Positions 25,168-34,918 are shown, numbered from the stretch's first letter. The stretch: 64,000 nt of DNA from an uncultured Bacillota bacterium (GCA_958428295.1 CAUAFL010000004.1:1-64000); one strand, 5' to 3'. Program-made: numbers and translations. Notes: generated by a model not told the origin, from the sequence alone.

Positions 25168-25544
25168 TTTGACCTCCAATTTTCTAAAATTACTTCTAAT
25201 AATGATTGTTTCTCAAAAGGAAACGCCACAGTTAGTGGTATATTTTTAGGCAAATTTTCTGTTATATCTAATATAAGCATTTCCCTTTGTTCTTCTTGTA
25301 CTACCTCTAGTATCTGATACGTTATTTTGCGGTTGTTATAATAAAAATAGTGATTTTTTAAAATTTGTTGATGAATATGTTGATTTTGTGAAACTAATGC
25401 CTGGTGCTGTTCAGTTATTAGAAGTGTCACTATTTCAAAATGCCACAGCATGTCTTTTGTGAGATATTTACTCAAATACAATAATAAGACAAATAGAAGA
25501 ATTGTCATTATTTGTAGGCCTTTAGTTTTTTGATAATTCTTCAT
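25164..25544 (-). CDS. Bacteriocin-export accessory membrane protein (putative)
   Basis: 126 residues from the ATG at 25544 (GGAAGGTGC upstream). One membrane helix near the N-terminus (IMTILLFVLLLYLSKYLT) is followed by an extracytoplasmic domain with a helix (QHQALVSQNQHIHQQIL) and beta strands (KITYQILEVVQEEQREMLIL). The layout resembles a very short HlyD/ComB-type accessory subunit of a peptide exporter; the assignment rests on position and topology, not on a recognised domain. It could instead be the immunity protein. Its start lies inside the transporter gene and its stop overlaps the first peptide gene. Confidence 0.55.
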   Translation of the reverse strand: MKNYQKTKGLQIMTILLFVLLLYLSKYLTKDMLWHFEIVTLLITEQHQALVSQNQHIHQQILKNHYFYYNNRKITYQILEVVQEEQREMLILDITENLPKNIPLTVAFPFEKQSLLEVILENWRSK

Positions 25545-27615
25545 AGCACCTTCCTTTTTCAAAACGTAAAATTCGATCAAATAAGTTTTTATGTGTTAGA
25601 CGATGGGAAACATAGAGGATTGTCTGTTGGGAATAGGTTTTTAATAATTTTTGAATAATCTTTTCTTCTAACGCCGAATCCACATGACTTAAGCATTCAT
25701 CTAGAAGATAAATATCACTTTTTTGATAAAGCCCTTGCGCTAATACTAGGCGAGCCTTTTCTCCTAGGCTTATGTTTTTTCCTTCTTCCTCAATAAAGGC
25801 ATTGGTTAATTCTTGTAATTGACAAGTTTGTTCTAATTGATCCGTAGTTCTAGAACTCCTTCTTCCTAACGTGAGATTGTCTTTTAACGTTCCCAACTCG
25901 ATAAGACCATCACTAGTAATATAGGTAACTACTTTTCTAAGATAATCTAAGTTATAGTGGGTAATATCAATATTTCCAATTTTAATAGCACCATAGTCTA
26001 TGGGGAGATACCCTCCTAACAGTTTTAGAAATGTACTTTTTCCACTGCCACTGTTGCCATAAATAAATATCTTCTCACCAGCTTTAATTTTTAGCGTGAT
26101 CCGAGAGATAATTAGCCCACTTTCATAGGCAAAGGACAGCTGCTCAACTTTAATGTCCTTTGTTTCTTTGGGCATCATTAACTCAGGATGTGGTAAAAAA
26201 CGTTCCTTTTTCAGATAGAAAATTTCATCTAAACGATAACAAGTTTGACGATATTTTTGCCATTGTAATACATAGGCAAATAATAATTCTCCTGTTTTTA
26301 AAGCAGTCATAGAAAAACTTTCTAATAGCAGAAAATTTTCTAATGATAATGGTTGCGAAGAATCTACTAATAAAAAGGCTCCTAATAATAAGATAATTAG
26401 GTAAATACTCCCCTCCATCAAAGCAAAAACAGTTTCTTCTTTTATCTTCCGAAAATCTAGTTGATAGCTTGCACTCAATAGCAAATGTTGCTGTTTTTTT
26501 AATTTTCGTAAGCGATTATTTTCTAGATGCAATCCTTTGATTGTTTCAGGTAGATTAATCAACTGACGAAATAGTGTAGAAGTTTTATCTTTTTGGCAGT
26601 AGTAATCTTCTACTTTTTGTTGTTCTGTTTTTTGTTCTATATAACATAAGAGTAATAAAATAACATTGCAAAAAAGTACAAAAACAAGAAATTTCTTTGA
26701 TAAATATCCTAGATAGCTATACATAAATAATAGCAAAGGGATTTTGGTTACTACGGTACTAAGAAACGAAACATAGAAATTACTAAGCCAAGTAATCTCT
26801 TCTCCTAGAAACAACCATCTATTTTTATTAGACGTTTGGTAGTACAAATATGGAAGCATCATTAACTGTTGAAATAGATGATATGTGACTGTCTTTCTTA
26901 TTTGGTAACTTAGCTTTGTTTGATAGAAACTTGCTACTGTGTGAAAACTACATTTTAAGACTAGTAAAAGAAAAAAACAATAGAGTAATGGTATGACATT
27001 CAGCAAGACTTTGGGAAAAATGACGACATTTAGAAAAATTTTTGTTTCAAAAAAGGTTAATAATTCTAGTATTGTATGCAATAATAAGCATGTTATTAAA
27101 CCGATACATAAAATCTTGTGTTTTTGCAAAACCTTTTTTATCTGACAAAACACGGTTTTTTTGAGGGTGATTTTTTTTAGATTGGCTGTTGGATTGATGA
27201 AAAGAAAATGGCCAGATAACCATAAGTGTAACTTTGATAAGTCAATCTTTTTGATACCTTGGGCTGGATCCATAATTTTAACAAAATTCTGTGAATCATT
27301 TTTTTCACAAATAACAATAAAATGTGGAAGCTTTATTTTTCCTTCTTGCTTTACAACATGAGCAATGACTGGATAGTCCTCTTTTGCTAGTTGTTCTAGT
27401 GTTCCCTGTTTACCGACTGCTTGAAAACCAAAAGAAGTAGCTAAATTAGCTAGTTCATACATAGAAATACCTTGTTCCAACACACCAGCTTGCATCACTA
27501 GATAGTCTCTTGGCACACAACAGCCATAGGCTTTCATAATAGCTAATAAACAAACAATTCCACAATCCGTTTTACTCTCCTGTTTCATATATTCTATTTT
27601 CTTTATGAATGACAC
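25522..27615 (-). CDS. Peptide-processing ABC exporter with C39 peptidase (PCAT)
   Basis: About 697 residues. Residues 1 to about 130 form a C39 cysteine peptidase (QESKTDCGIVCLLAIMKAYG with the catalytic Cys; PHFIVICEK and MDPAQG supply His and Asp). It cleaves double-glycine leaders. The middle has about six membrane helices (about 160-440). The C-terminal ATPase has Walker A GNSGSGKST, signature SLGEKARL and Walker B IYLLDECLSHVD. The GTG at 27615 falls inside the GGAGGTG site, so the true start may be a rare ATA at 27606 or ATG at 27588. It is the first gene of the bacteriocin operon. Confidence 0.88.
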   Translation of the reverse strand: MSFIKKIEYMKQESKTDCGIVCLLAIMKAYGCCVPRDYLVMQAGVLEQGISMYELANLATSFGFQAVGKQGTLEQLAKEDYPVIAHVVKQEGKIKLPHFIVICEKNDSQNFVKIMDPAQGIKKIDLSKLHLWLSGHFLFINPTANLKKITLKKTVFCQIKKVLQKHKILCIGLITCLLLHTILELLTFFETKIFLNVVIFPKVLLNVIPLLYCFFLLLVLKCSFHTVASFYQTKLSYQIRKTVTYHLFQQLMMLPYLYYQTSNKNRWLFLGEEITWLSNFYVSFLSTVVTKIPLLLFMYSYLGYLSKKFLVFVLFCNVILLLLCYIEQKTEQQKVEDYYCQKDKTSTLFRQLINLPETIKGLHLENNRLRKLKKQQHLLLSASYQLDFRKIKEETVFALMEGSIYLIILLLGAFLLVDSSQPLSLENFLLLESFSMTALKTGELLFAYVLQWQKYRQTCYRLDEIFYLKKERFLPHPELMMPKETKDIKVEQLSFAYESGLIISRITLKIKAGEKIFIYGNSGSGKSTFLKLLGGYLPIDYGAIKIGNIDITHYNLDYLRKVVTYITSDGLIELGTLKDNLTLGRRSSRTTDQLEQTCQLQELTNAFIEEEGKNISLGEKARLVLAQGLYQKSDIYLLDECLSHVDSALEEKIIQKLLKTYSQQTILYVSHRLTHKNLFDRILRFEKGRCYEELSKN

Positions 27616-27738
27616 CTCCTACTTTATATTTCGTATAAAAGTCATTCTTTGTTCTTTTTTTCAATGTCTTATCAATTATTTTGACAAATAAGATAGAAAG
27701 GTCAATTCCTGTAATAAAATGTGGATAAGGTGGTAAAG

Positions 27739-28194
27739 ATGCAATTCAGTAAGATAAAAGATTTACGTGAAGATCATGATTTAACCCAAGCCAAGTTAGC
27801 AAGGTTGCTCGATGTCAAGCGTTCAACCTATACTATGTGGGAATTAGGCGACGTTAACTTTCCGATTGAAAAGTTGGTCTCTTTAGCGTGTATTTTTCGT
27901 ACTAACTTAGAATATCTGCTGGATCTTAGTCACGATCGCAGAGAACGTTTCTATCCAGAAAAAATTAGCTATCAAGATGTGGGTAGAAATCTTAAGTTCT
28001 ATCGCATCAAGTTAAAAAAGACACAAAAAGAGTTTGCCGAAACACTTCATATTCGTCAATCTAGTTATTGTTATTATGAAGATGGAAAAACTAGAATTCC
28101 TATTGATAAATTAGTAAAGTTGGCACAAACTTATCATATTTCTATTAATGACCTTTGTGGCGGTACAGTGATTCAACCTATTCCCATGCTTTAA
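27739..28194 (+). CDS. Regulator with two tandem XRE helix-turn-helix domains
   Basis: 151 residues from the ATG at 27739 (AAGGTGG site). Two HTH_3 domains: residues about 2-60 (KIKDLREDHDLTQAKLARLLDV, STYTMWELGD) and about 80-145 (LKFYRIKLKKTQKEFAETLHI, SSYCYYEDGKTRIP). It is divergent from the bacteriocin operon, and the shared ~120-bp gap contains a TTGAC...GTCAA dyad (27681-27705) that could be its operator. It probably regulates the bacteriocin genes, by position only. Confidence 0.8.
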   Translation: MQFSKIKDLREDHDLTQAKLARLLDVKRSTYTMWELGDVNFPIEKLVSLACIFRTNLEYLLDLSHDRRERFYPEKISYQDVGRNLKFYRIKLKKTQKEFAETLHIRQSSYCYYEDGKTRIPIDKLVKLAQTYHISINDLCGGTVIQPIPML

Positions 28195-28267
28195 ACTCCA
28201 TCTTGCATTCATCAAATGTTATAAGAGTTTTTTTGCTCTCAAATTTAGTAAATATGGAACGAGCATT

Positions 28268-28290
28268 CAGCAGCTTTGCTGTATTTTTAT
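28268..28290 (+). terminator. Possible terminator after the dual-HTH regulator
   Basis: CAGCA-GCTT-TGCTG hairpin followed by TATTTTTATTT, between the regulator and the TfoX_N gene. Confidence 0.4.
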
Positions 28291-28339
28291 TTAACAAAAT
28301 ATGCTATCATTATTTTAAACATGTATTAAGGAGGATTTT

Positions 28340-28639
28340 ATGGCAACAACCAAAGATTTTAGGGATTTTATTACTGAACAATTAGAAATATTAGATCATA
28401 TCACTTGTAGACCGATGATGGGAGAATATCTATTATATTATAATGGAATTTTATTTGGAGGTATCTATGATAACAGACTGTTAATTAAAATAGTTAATAG
28501 TAATCAAAAGTACTGTTTAGCAACAGAAATTCCTTATAAAGGTGCGAAAGCAATGTATTTAGTTGATAACATTGATGATCAGCATTTATTAAAAAATATT
28601 ATTATGGATACTTGTAAGGACTTACCAGTTCAAAAGTAG
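28340..28639 (+). CDS. TfoX N-terminal-domain protein
   Basis: 99 residues. The pattern ITCRPMMGEYLLYYNGILFGGIYDNRLLIKIV and GAKAMYLVDNIDD matches the TfoX_N domain (Sxy-like), here as a stand-alone protein. The matching TfoX_C domain is encoded separately at 52939-53196. In Proteobacteria TfoX/Sxy controls competence; the role of such stand-alone proteins in Firmicutes is unknown. Good AAGGAGG ribosome binding site. Confidence 0.8.
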   Translation: MATTKDFRDFITEQLEILDHITCRPMMGEYLLYYNGILFGGIYDNRLLIKIVNSNQKYCLATEIPYKGAKAMYLVDNIDDQHLLKNIIMDTCKDLPVQK

Positions 28640-28657
28640 ATAATTAAAAAGACATCA

Positions 28658-28697
28658 TAAAAAACCAATTTCATTTTAAATTGAATTGGCTTTTTTA
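28658..28697. terminator. Bidirectional terminator
   Basis: A6 CCAATT (28665-28670) pairs with AATTGG (28684-28689), followed by CTTTTTTA. It separates the TfoX_N gene from the convergent restriction gene. Confidence 0.7.
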
Positions 28698-28741
28698 TTT
28701 TTAAGCAAGGTCGTTTATTGTTGTTATAATAGCACTCTATT

Positions 28742-30943
28742 TTACCTAAATATTTCTTTTAACAATATCCAGTTTTTATTTTCCATATCCTCCGTATATT
28801 CATTATTACATAGATAAAGAGAATCATTTTTATCATAATCACGCACAAATCCAAAATTAACCTTATATTTTTTAGCGTATTCTTTTAAGGCCTCAAATTT
28901 ATTTTCTACTTTAATATCAATGTTTTTTGATTCCCCATCGACATTCTCTCCACCTTTGGTTTCAATAATCCATAGTTTATTATTTTTATCACAAACAATA
29001 AAGTCAGGATAGAAGTGCCATTTGTGATTTACTGCATCAACATATACAATAGAGAAATAATCACTTGATGATTCACCATTTTTATAGAACCATTTGATAT
29101 TTTTGTTATTTTCACAGAAATATTCAAACATTCTCTCACTTTTAGATTTGATTGTACTGTTAGGATAATTCATATAAATAGATTTTTCATAAACAATGGT
29201 ATCCTTCATTTTAGAATCATATTTAATATAATCCATTTCCGGTGCTTTCCAGTCAATGACCTTTACTTCCTCTAATTTTAATTTGATTTGCCTTGCTTTT
29301 TGTGATACCGCTTCTTGGAAATCATGCTTTAATACATCTTGGTTGTTTATAACAAAGGCATAAAATTCTATTAAGGATAAATCTACGAACTTTTTAGTAA
29401 ATAATTTACCTCTAAAAAACATTCTTTCAAGCATTAGTCTTGTCCTATCATATCTCATACCAATTTTAGAAGATATAATATTAATAGAATGTCTTAATTC
29501 AAAGCCATTTTTGTTCGTTGTAACTACACTAGATACTTTCATTCGATTAGCATTTTGGAACTCATCAGAATTAATTCTGATAATTTTATCTTGGATGATA
29601 TAATTATCAATTGTATCTTTAAACAAATACCCATTCGCTTCTAAAATTGTCTTATTATTTCTTTTATTAGTAGTCAAGTTATATTTATCAATATAGTATT
29701 GATGTAGAATATTAAACGTTTGTCTTTCATCAAAACCATCAAAACTATTGTCAAATGTTATTTTCTTTAAACTAAAATTTTTAAAATCATTCTTTAAGAA
29801 GATTACCTTTGTATTATATGCACTATTTCCTAACTCTTGTTTTATTGCTGTTTCATATTTTTCGTCGAAAGTATAAAGATAGCAATTATCAAGTAGGATA
29901 TTATCATAATGATGTGCTTGTGGCATTCTTCTAATTCTTCCAATAGTTTGGGTTTCAAAATCTTCACTCATATTATCACGAAGTTTGACAAGCACTTTTG
30001 CTCTTGGACAGTCCCAACCAGTAGAGATTGCTTGTTTCATTATCAAAATAGAAGATAGTGACTCATTGTTTTCAATATGATTAATATTTTCTTTTCTTTC
30101 AGATAACCATATTGCTAAATTACCTCTATCATAAGTATAATTTCTTTCTTCAAGAATACGCTCAATTTGCTTAATTAGATCATTTGACTTACTAGGCACT
30201 TGAATAATAATTAAAGGATTTACTTGTACACCAAGTTTCATATATTCTTCTTTAATTGCCTTTCTTTTGTTGATTGCTAAATCAAGTAGATATTCATGTT
30301 CATTAGATAAAGTCGTCCCACTAGATACATTTTCATTAATATATAACGCCCTTGTAATAAGACCAGCATGAATTACCTCTAATTCATCTATTTTAATAAA
30401 TTCTGCTGCTTGGTTTGTTTTTGTTGTAGCACTCACACGAACTATATACGCTGGTTTCATATACTCAATAATACTTTCTGCTTTTACAGTTTTATTCAAA
30501 TGTTCCTCATCTACGATGATAATAAACTTATACCCACAATTATGAGCTTCATGAACTCTTTCATAAAGATTTTTTCTTTCCGCTTCTTTTAGGGCATTAT
30601 TTCCTTTTTTAGTAATTGTCTCCCAATTAATAAAAGCCGTATCTTTTGCTTCAAATCCCTGTAATAAAACTTCTTGAATATTTTTAGTAGAATAGTGTGG
30701 TAAAAACTTAAGCATTTTGCTTTTACTTTGTTCCTCTAATTCTCCTTTACCTGGAGTAAGCCATACAAAAATAGTATTTTTATTTTCTTTTAGAAATTCC
30801 TCAATATATGAAAGCAATATAATTGTTTTACCACTACCAGTAGGTGCTTGTACTAAAACTTCTTTTTTATTACCAACTGATGTAGCATCTAGCAACTTAT
30901 TTACCGTATTTATTTGAAATTCTTTTAATTTAATTCCTTGCAT
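28742..30943 (-). CDS. Type III restriction enzyme, Res subunit
   Basis: 733 residues. An SF2 helicase core has Walker A APTGSGKT (about 34), DEEH box in IIIVDEEHLNK (about 143), SATTK and QTIGRIRRMPQ (motif VI). The C-terminus has a PD-(D/E)xK nuclease, YPDFIVCDKNNKLWIIETKGGE (about 655-676). Res needs Mod for specificity and cuts when two inversely oriented sites meet. It starts at the stop codon of mod (1-bp overlap). It is somewhat shorter than classical Res subunits (about 900-1000), but no domain is obviously missing. Confidence 0.9.
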   Translation of the reverse strand: MQGIKLKEFQINTVNKLLDATSVGNKKEVLVQAPTGSGKTIILLSYIEEFLKENKNTIFVWLTPGKGELEEQSKSKMLKFLPHYSTKNIQEVLLQGFEAKDTAFINWETITKKGNNALKEAERKNLYERVHEAHNCGYKFIIIVDEEHLNKTVKAESIIEYMKPAYIVRVSATTKTNQAAEFIKIDELEVIHAGLITRALYINENVSSGTTLSNEHEYLLDLAINKRKAIKEEYMKLGVQVNPLIIIQVPSKSNDLIKQIERILEERNYTYDRGNLAIWLSERKENINHIENNESLSSILIMKQAISTGWDCPRAKVLVKLRDNMSEDFETQTIGRIRRMPQAHHYDNILLDNCYLYTFDEKYETAIKQELGNSAYNTKVIFLKNDFKNFSLKKITFDNSFDGFDERQTFNILHQYYIDKYNLTTNKRNNKTILEANGYLFKDTIDNYIIQDKIIRINSDEFQNANRMKVSSVVTTNKNGFELRHSINIISSKIGMRYDRTRLMLERMFFRGKLFTKKFVDLSLIEFYAFVINNQDVLKHDFQEAVSQKARQIKLKLEEVKVIDWKAPEMDYIKYDSKMKDTIVYEKSIYMNYPNSTIKSKSERMFEYFCENNKNIKWFYKNGESSSDYFSIVYVDAVNHKWHFYPDFIVCDKNNKLWIIETKGGENVDGESKNIDIKVENKFEALKEYAKKYKVNFGFVRDYDKNDSLYLCNNEYTEDMENKNWILLKEIFR

Positions 30944-32682
30944 TACATTACCTCCATAATTTCATTTTCAAAATAATATTCTGGTATAATAAATACTTCA
31001 ATGTTATTATCTTCAAATATTTTTTCTTCCTCTGTTGTCAGTAGAATATCACTTGAGATATATACTTTTTCACACATATCTAGTTCTTCTTGATTGACAC
31101 TAAATTTATCTAATTCAAATTCACTTAAATATAGTTTGATTTTGTTATTATCAATTTCAATACCATTTTCTAGTTGAATAAGGTTTTTAACATTTGTAAG
31201 CAAATTATTATGTAGATCTTCTTTTTCAGTATTAACTCTTGGTATATATGCACAACGATAATATTTTAAATTAGCAGAAATAGTATCACCCACTGATATT
31301 TCAGAAGCATCTTTTCCAGTTATTACACCAGCTATTCTTGGATAGGTTACCAAATTGCAAATACTATTTTCATTATTAGTACATAGTATAAAATTTCTTT
31401 TCCCTTTATCTTCTTTATTTAGTTCTAAAACTGCTTGTGCAGTAGTTCCAGAACCTGCAAAAAAATCTAAAATCGTGGAATTTTTATAAGCCCGTGAAGA
31501 GGATAATATCTTTTTTATTAAAAATAGAGGTTTTGGATATGTAAAAATAGTATTAGAAACATATTTTTTTAGTTCGTTCCCACCATTTTGATAATTAATT
31601 TCTTTTTCATTCCATATTGATTTTATTTTTGATAACTTTATATTGCCATCTTTTAATAAGTAATCTTTTCTAAAAATATCATAAAAGTCACCTTGGCCAT
31701 CTCTATTAACCTTTTTTCCAACTAATAGATTGCTATTTTGGATAAATTTTTCTTTGCTCCAAGTCCATCTCCCCTCTTCCCCACTAGGTCTTTTAGGAAG
31801 TGATTCAATACAAAAAATATCATCTTTTTCTAAACTTACTTTACCGGTTTGCGGATCTACATAAATAGGATAATATAAAAATGGTCGTTGTTCTCTTCGC
31901 CATTCTCCACCACGTTGTCTTAACCCAAGTAATCTATAATTACCATATTCGTCTTTTAAATTATATTCCTTAATATTTTCATCCGTTTTTTCAATGCCAA
32001 ACTCAATGTTCAATTCAATATTTTTCGAATAGCACAAAAGATATTCATGTTCTATTGCAAAATATTTGCTTGCCTGTGAACCTCTAGGATTACTTTGAAT
32101 TATAAATTCTGCTTTGAAATTATCTTCACCGAATATATCATCACATAATAGTTTTAGTTGGGATTTTTCATTATCATCTATCGAAATGAAAATTGTTCCA
32201 ATTTCTGAGAGCAAATGTTTAGCTTTACTTAATCGTTTATACATAAATGATAACCACTTAGAATGTCGGTACCCATCAACTTTATCTATTATAGAGTCAT
32301 TATATGTAAAGTCTTTATTCCCTGTATTATAAGGTGGATCAATATATATGACATCAATTTTACCGGTGTGTGTTTTTTCTAGTAAATAAAGACTATGAAG
32401 ATTATCTCCCTCTAATAAGAAATTAAATTTATCACCAGTATTAGATATTATTTCTTTATCTTTTACTTCTTCAAAGGTAGGGATTTGGCTCTCTAACTCT
32501 TTATCAACACGTTCTTCATGTTCTTCCCAAATAAGGCCATACTTCTTTTTTGTTAATTCATTTTCTATCATTGATAAATTAGCTAGAGTTTCTTCATCTG
32601 CAATATTTTTTTTTATTTCATTTATTGTGTTTAACATTTTATCTCTTCTGATTTTCGATAGGTTAGCTGTTTCCATTTTCAC
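30943..32682 (-). CDS. Type III restriction-modification methyltransferase, Mod subunit
   Basis: 579 residues. Motif IV DPPYNTG (about 115) precedes motif I DFFAGSGTTAQAV (about 400), the beta-class order of type III N6-adenine methyltransferases. The segment between them is the target-recognition region. The N-terminal helical part (INEIKKNIADEETLANLSMIENELTKKKYGL) is typical of Mod. It is divergent from the type II modification gene at 32911. No simple-sequence repeat suggesting phase variation was seen in the frame. Confidence 0.92.
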   Translation of the reverse strand: MKMETANLSKIRRDKMLNTINEIKKNIADEETLANLSMIENELTKKKYGLIWEEHEERVDKELESQIPTFEEVKDKEIISNTGDKFNFLLEGDNLHSLYLLEKTHTGKIDVIYIDPPYNTGNKDFTYNDSIIDKVDGYRHSKWLSFMYKRLSKAKHLLSEIGTIFISIDDNEKSQLKLLCDDIFGEDNFKAEFIIQSNPRGSQASKYFAIEHEYLLCYSKNIELNIEFGIEKTDENIKEYNLKDEYGNYRLLGLRQRGGEWRREQRPFLYYPIYVDPQTGKVSLEKDDIFCIESLPKRPSGEEGRWTWSKEKFIQNSNLLVGKKVNRDGQGDFYDIFRKDYLLKDGNIKLSKIKSIWNEKEINYQNGGNELKKYVSNTIFTYPKPLFLIKKILSSSRAYKNSTILDFFAGSGTTAQAVLELNKEDKGKRNFILCTNNENSICNLVTYPRIAGVITGKDASEISVGDTISANLKYYRCAYIPRVNTEKEDLHNNLLTNVKNLIQLENGIEIDNNKIKLYLSEFELDKFSVNQEELDMCEKVYISSDILLTTEEEKIFEDNNIEVFIIPEYYFENEIMEVM

Positions 32683-32910
32683 GACTCCTTACACAAATAG
32701 CTATTCACTTAATTTATTTCATTGTCCAAGTAATTTCTTCATAAATATTATACTATATAATGATTTTATTTACCATAGTTCGATTCTAATACTAAGGAAA
32801 AGAAACAAAAATGTAATATAAAAATGAAGCTTTAAAGAATTATCCTTAAATCATTGTATAAAAGTAAAATAAATTATATAATTATGTTAAGAGAATTGAG
32901 GTGTCAAAAT

Positions 32911-34062
32911 ATGAAACCATTTATTAAGTGGGCTGGAGGTAAAGAAAAAGAATTACCTATAATATTAGATAACATGCCTACAAGTTATGAGCGATATGTC
33001 GAGCCTTTTGTTGGCGGTGGAGCAGTATATTTTGCATTAAATAACCCCAATTCTATTATAAATGATAAATCTGATGAGCTTATAAATTTATATAAATACA
33101 TCCAAAACGGTAATGAACAATTTTTAGCAAAACTTGATGAATTATTTTATAACTGGACTTTATTAGAGAAAGTAATAGAAAACAATTCAAAAGAATTGTT
33201 AGGTTTGTATAAAAATTATTGTAAAGAAACGATTAGAGATAAAAAATTGAAAATAAAATACAACGATATAATTTGTGAATTTGTAATCCATCACTCAGAT
33301 GAATTTAATGGAGTTTTAACTAATAATTTTAATATTAAAATAGATAATTTTATCCATGAGATACAAAAAAACTTACTATCAAAAATTAGTCGTATGTGTA
33401 AAATTTCTGAGACACGTGGGAGTTTAACTGATAGTAATATTCTTGAAAATATGGAATCGGCATTGAAAAGTGCGTTTTATATGCACTTTAGATATTTATA
33501 TAATAACAAAGACGAATTAAATATATCCCAAGAATTCGCTTCTGCAATGTTCTATTTTATAAGAGAATATTGTTATGCTTCAATGTTTAGATATAATAAA
33601 TTAGGAAAGTTTAATGTTCCTTATGGTGGTATAAGTTATAACAGAAAGGATTTTAATAAAAAAATTGATTATGTTAAATCTGAAACTATTAGAAAATATA
33701 TGAGTAAAACTACAATTTACAATATGGACTTTGAAACTTTTTGTAACAATATTAATTTAACAGAAAAAGACTTTATCTTTTTAGATCCACCTTATGATAC
33801 TGAGTTTTCAACTTATGCTAAAAATGATTTTAGTAAAAATGATCAAGTTAGACTGGCGAATTATTTAAAGACAACTAAAGCAAAGTTTATGTTGGTAATT
33901 AAAAATACAGATTTTATTTATAGTTTATATAACAGAAAAGGGTTTTATATTAAATCATTTGATAAAAAATATTTGGTTAGTTTTCAAAATAGAAATAACA
34001 AAGATGTTGAACATCTAATAATAACAAATTATGATATGGGGGAAAATAATAAATATGGATAA
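32911..34062 (+). CDS. DNA adenine methyltransferase, Dam/D12 class
   Basis: 383 residues from the ATG at 32911 (GAGGTG site). Motif X PFIKWAGGKEKELPIILDNMP, motif I YVEPFVGGGAVYFAL and motif IV FIFLDPPYDTEFSTY are in alpha-class order, as in Dam and DpnII-type enzymes. A charged insertion (about residues 85-160) is longer than in plain Dam. It overlaps the next gene, a TdeIII-like endonuclease, so the pair forms a type II restriction-modification system. Confidence 0.88.
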   Translation: MKPFIKWAGGKEKELPIILDNMPTSYERYVEPFVGGGAVYFALNNPNSIINDKSDELINLYKYIQNGNEQFLAKLDELFYNWTLLEKVIENNSKELLGLYKNYCKETIRDKKLKIKYNDIICEFVIHHSDEFNGVLTNNFNIKIDNFIHEIQKNLLSKISRMCKISETRGSLTDSNILENMESALKSAFYMHFRYLYNNKDELNISQEFASAMFYFIREYCYASMFRYNKLGKFNVPYGGISYNRKDFNKKIDYVKSETIRKYMSKTTIYNMDFETFCNNINLTEKDFIFLDPPYDTEFSTYAKNDFSKNDQVRLANYLKTTKAKFMLVIKNTDFIYSLYNRKGFYIKSFDKKYLVSFQNRNNKDVEHLIITNYDMGENNKYG

Positions 34063-34888
34063 TGAAATTATAAGGAAGCAAAAAATAGAAGCAATTAAAT
34101 TAATTGTAGATTCAAGTATTAAAAATTTTGCTGAGGGTTTCGAGTTAAGGTATACCTCAGAAGTAAATAATCCAAAGGGAGTGATAAATTCCAAAAAGAA
34201 TAACGTTTTTATTGCACAGTTAGGTAAAGAATTTATGTTTTATTCTGCTTTTGTACGATCTTTTGATTCGTGTTTTGGTAAGGTCTTAGAAAATATTGGA
34301 AATTCCATAGCAAAGTTATCTTATGAAGTACGTGGAAGAATAGACTCTTATCTTTTGCCACAGCAAAGTCAACATATTGATTATCTACTTGCAGAATATG
34401 ATAGACATGTGAAACCTTCTGTAAATGATTATTCTTCTTTTTCCTGGGTTAAACCAAGTAATGTCGAGAGTTATATAAAAAATCATGAAACTGATAATTA
34501 CTTTTATAATCCCGAAAAGAAAGAACATTATATTATAGAATTAAAAGCTGGAGGAGATTTAGATAATAAAAAGTCAAAAGCAGAAAAGACTGAATTATTA
34601 CAAGAGTATTTTTTGCTTAAAAATAAAATTGTTGGAACAGATGAAAAAATAAGTATATTCTTAGGAACTGCTTATAATAAATTTGGCGAAGGAAATGAAT
34701 GGAAACAAGAAAGGGTTCAGCAATATTTTTCTGATGAAGAATTGCTTATAGGTTACAACTATTGGAATTTTGTTTGTAATGATGATGAAGGCTTTAATAT
34801 TGTTTTTGAGCAATATAAAATTAGTAGCCAATACATTAAAGATTCTTTAGAAAGAATTAAACAACTTTATTTTGCCGAAACAGAATAG
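34055..34888 (+). CDS. Type II restriction endonuclease, TdeIII-like
   Basis: 277 residues. KIEAIKLIVDSSIKNFAEGFELRYTSE, SFDSCFGKVLENIGNSIAKLSYE and HYIIELKAGGDLDNKKSKAEKTELLQEYFLL fit the TdeIII restriction-endonuclease family; E-x-K in IIELKAGGDLDN is the probable catalytic core. The 5' end overlaps the methyltransferase by 8 bp; the ATG at 34055 is favoured by GGGGG upstream, and the ATG at 34031 is possible. The recognition site cannot be read from sequence. Confidence 0.75.
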   Translation: MDNEIIRKQKIEAIKLIVDSSIKNFAEGFELRYTSEVNNPKGVINSKKNNVFIAQLGKEFMFYSAFVRSFDSCFGKVLENIGNSIAKLSYEVRGRIDSYLLPQQSQHIDYLLAEYDRHVKPSVNDYSSFSWVKPSNVESYIKNHETDNYFYNPEKKEHYIIELKAGGDLDNKKSKAEKTELLQEYFLLKNKIVGTDEKISIFLGTAYNKFGEGNEWKQERVQQYFSDEELLIGYNYWNFVCNDDEGFNIVFEQYKISSQYIKDSLERIKQLYFAETE

Positions 34889-34918
34889 TCAATATTAATA
34901 TCTAACACTGTTCTTTTT

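Noticed and set aside
27681..27705. TTGAC...GTCAA dyad as a defined operator
   Set aside because: Arms are only 5 bp; mentioned with the regulator but not called as a feature.
30943..32682. Phase-variable type III mod gene
   Set aside because: No tandem simple-sequence repeats were found in the frame, unlike known phase-variable mod genes.
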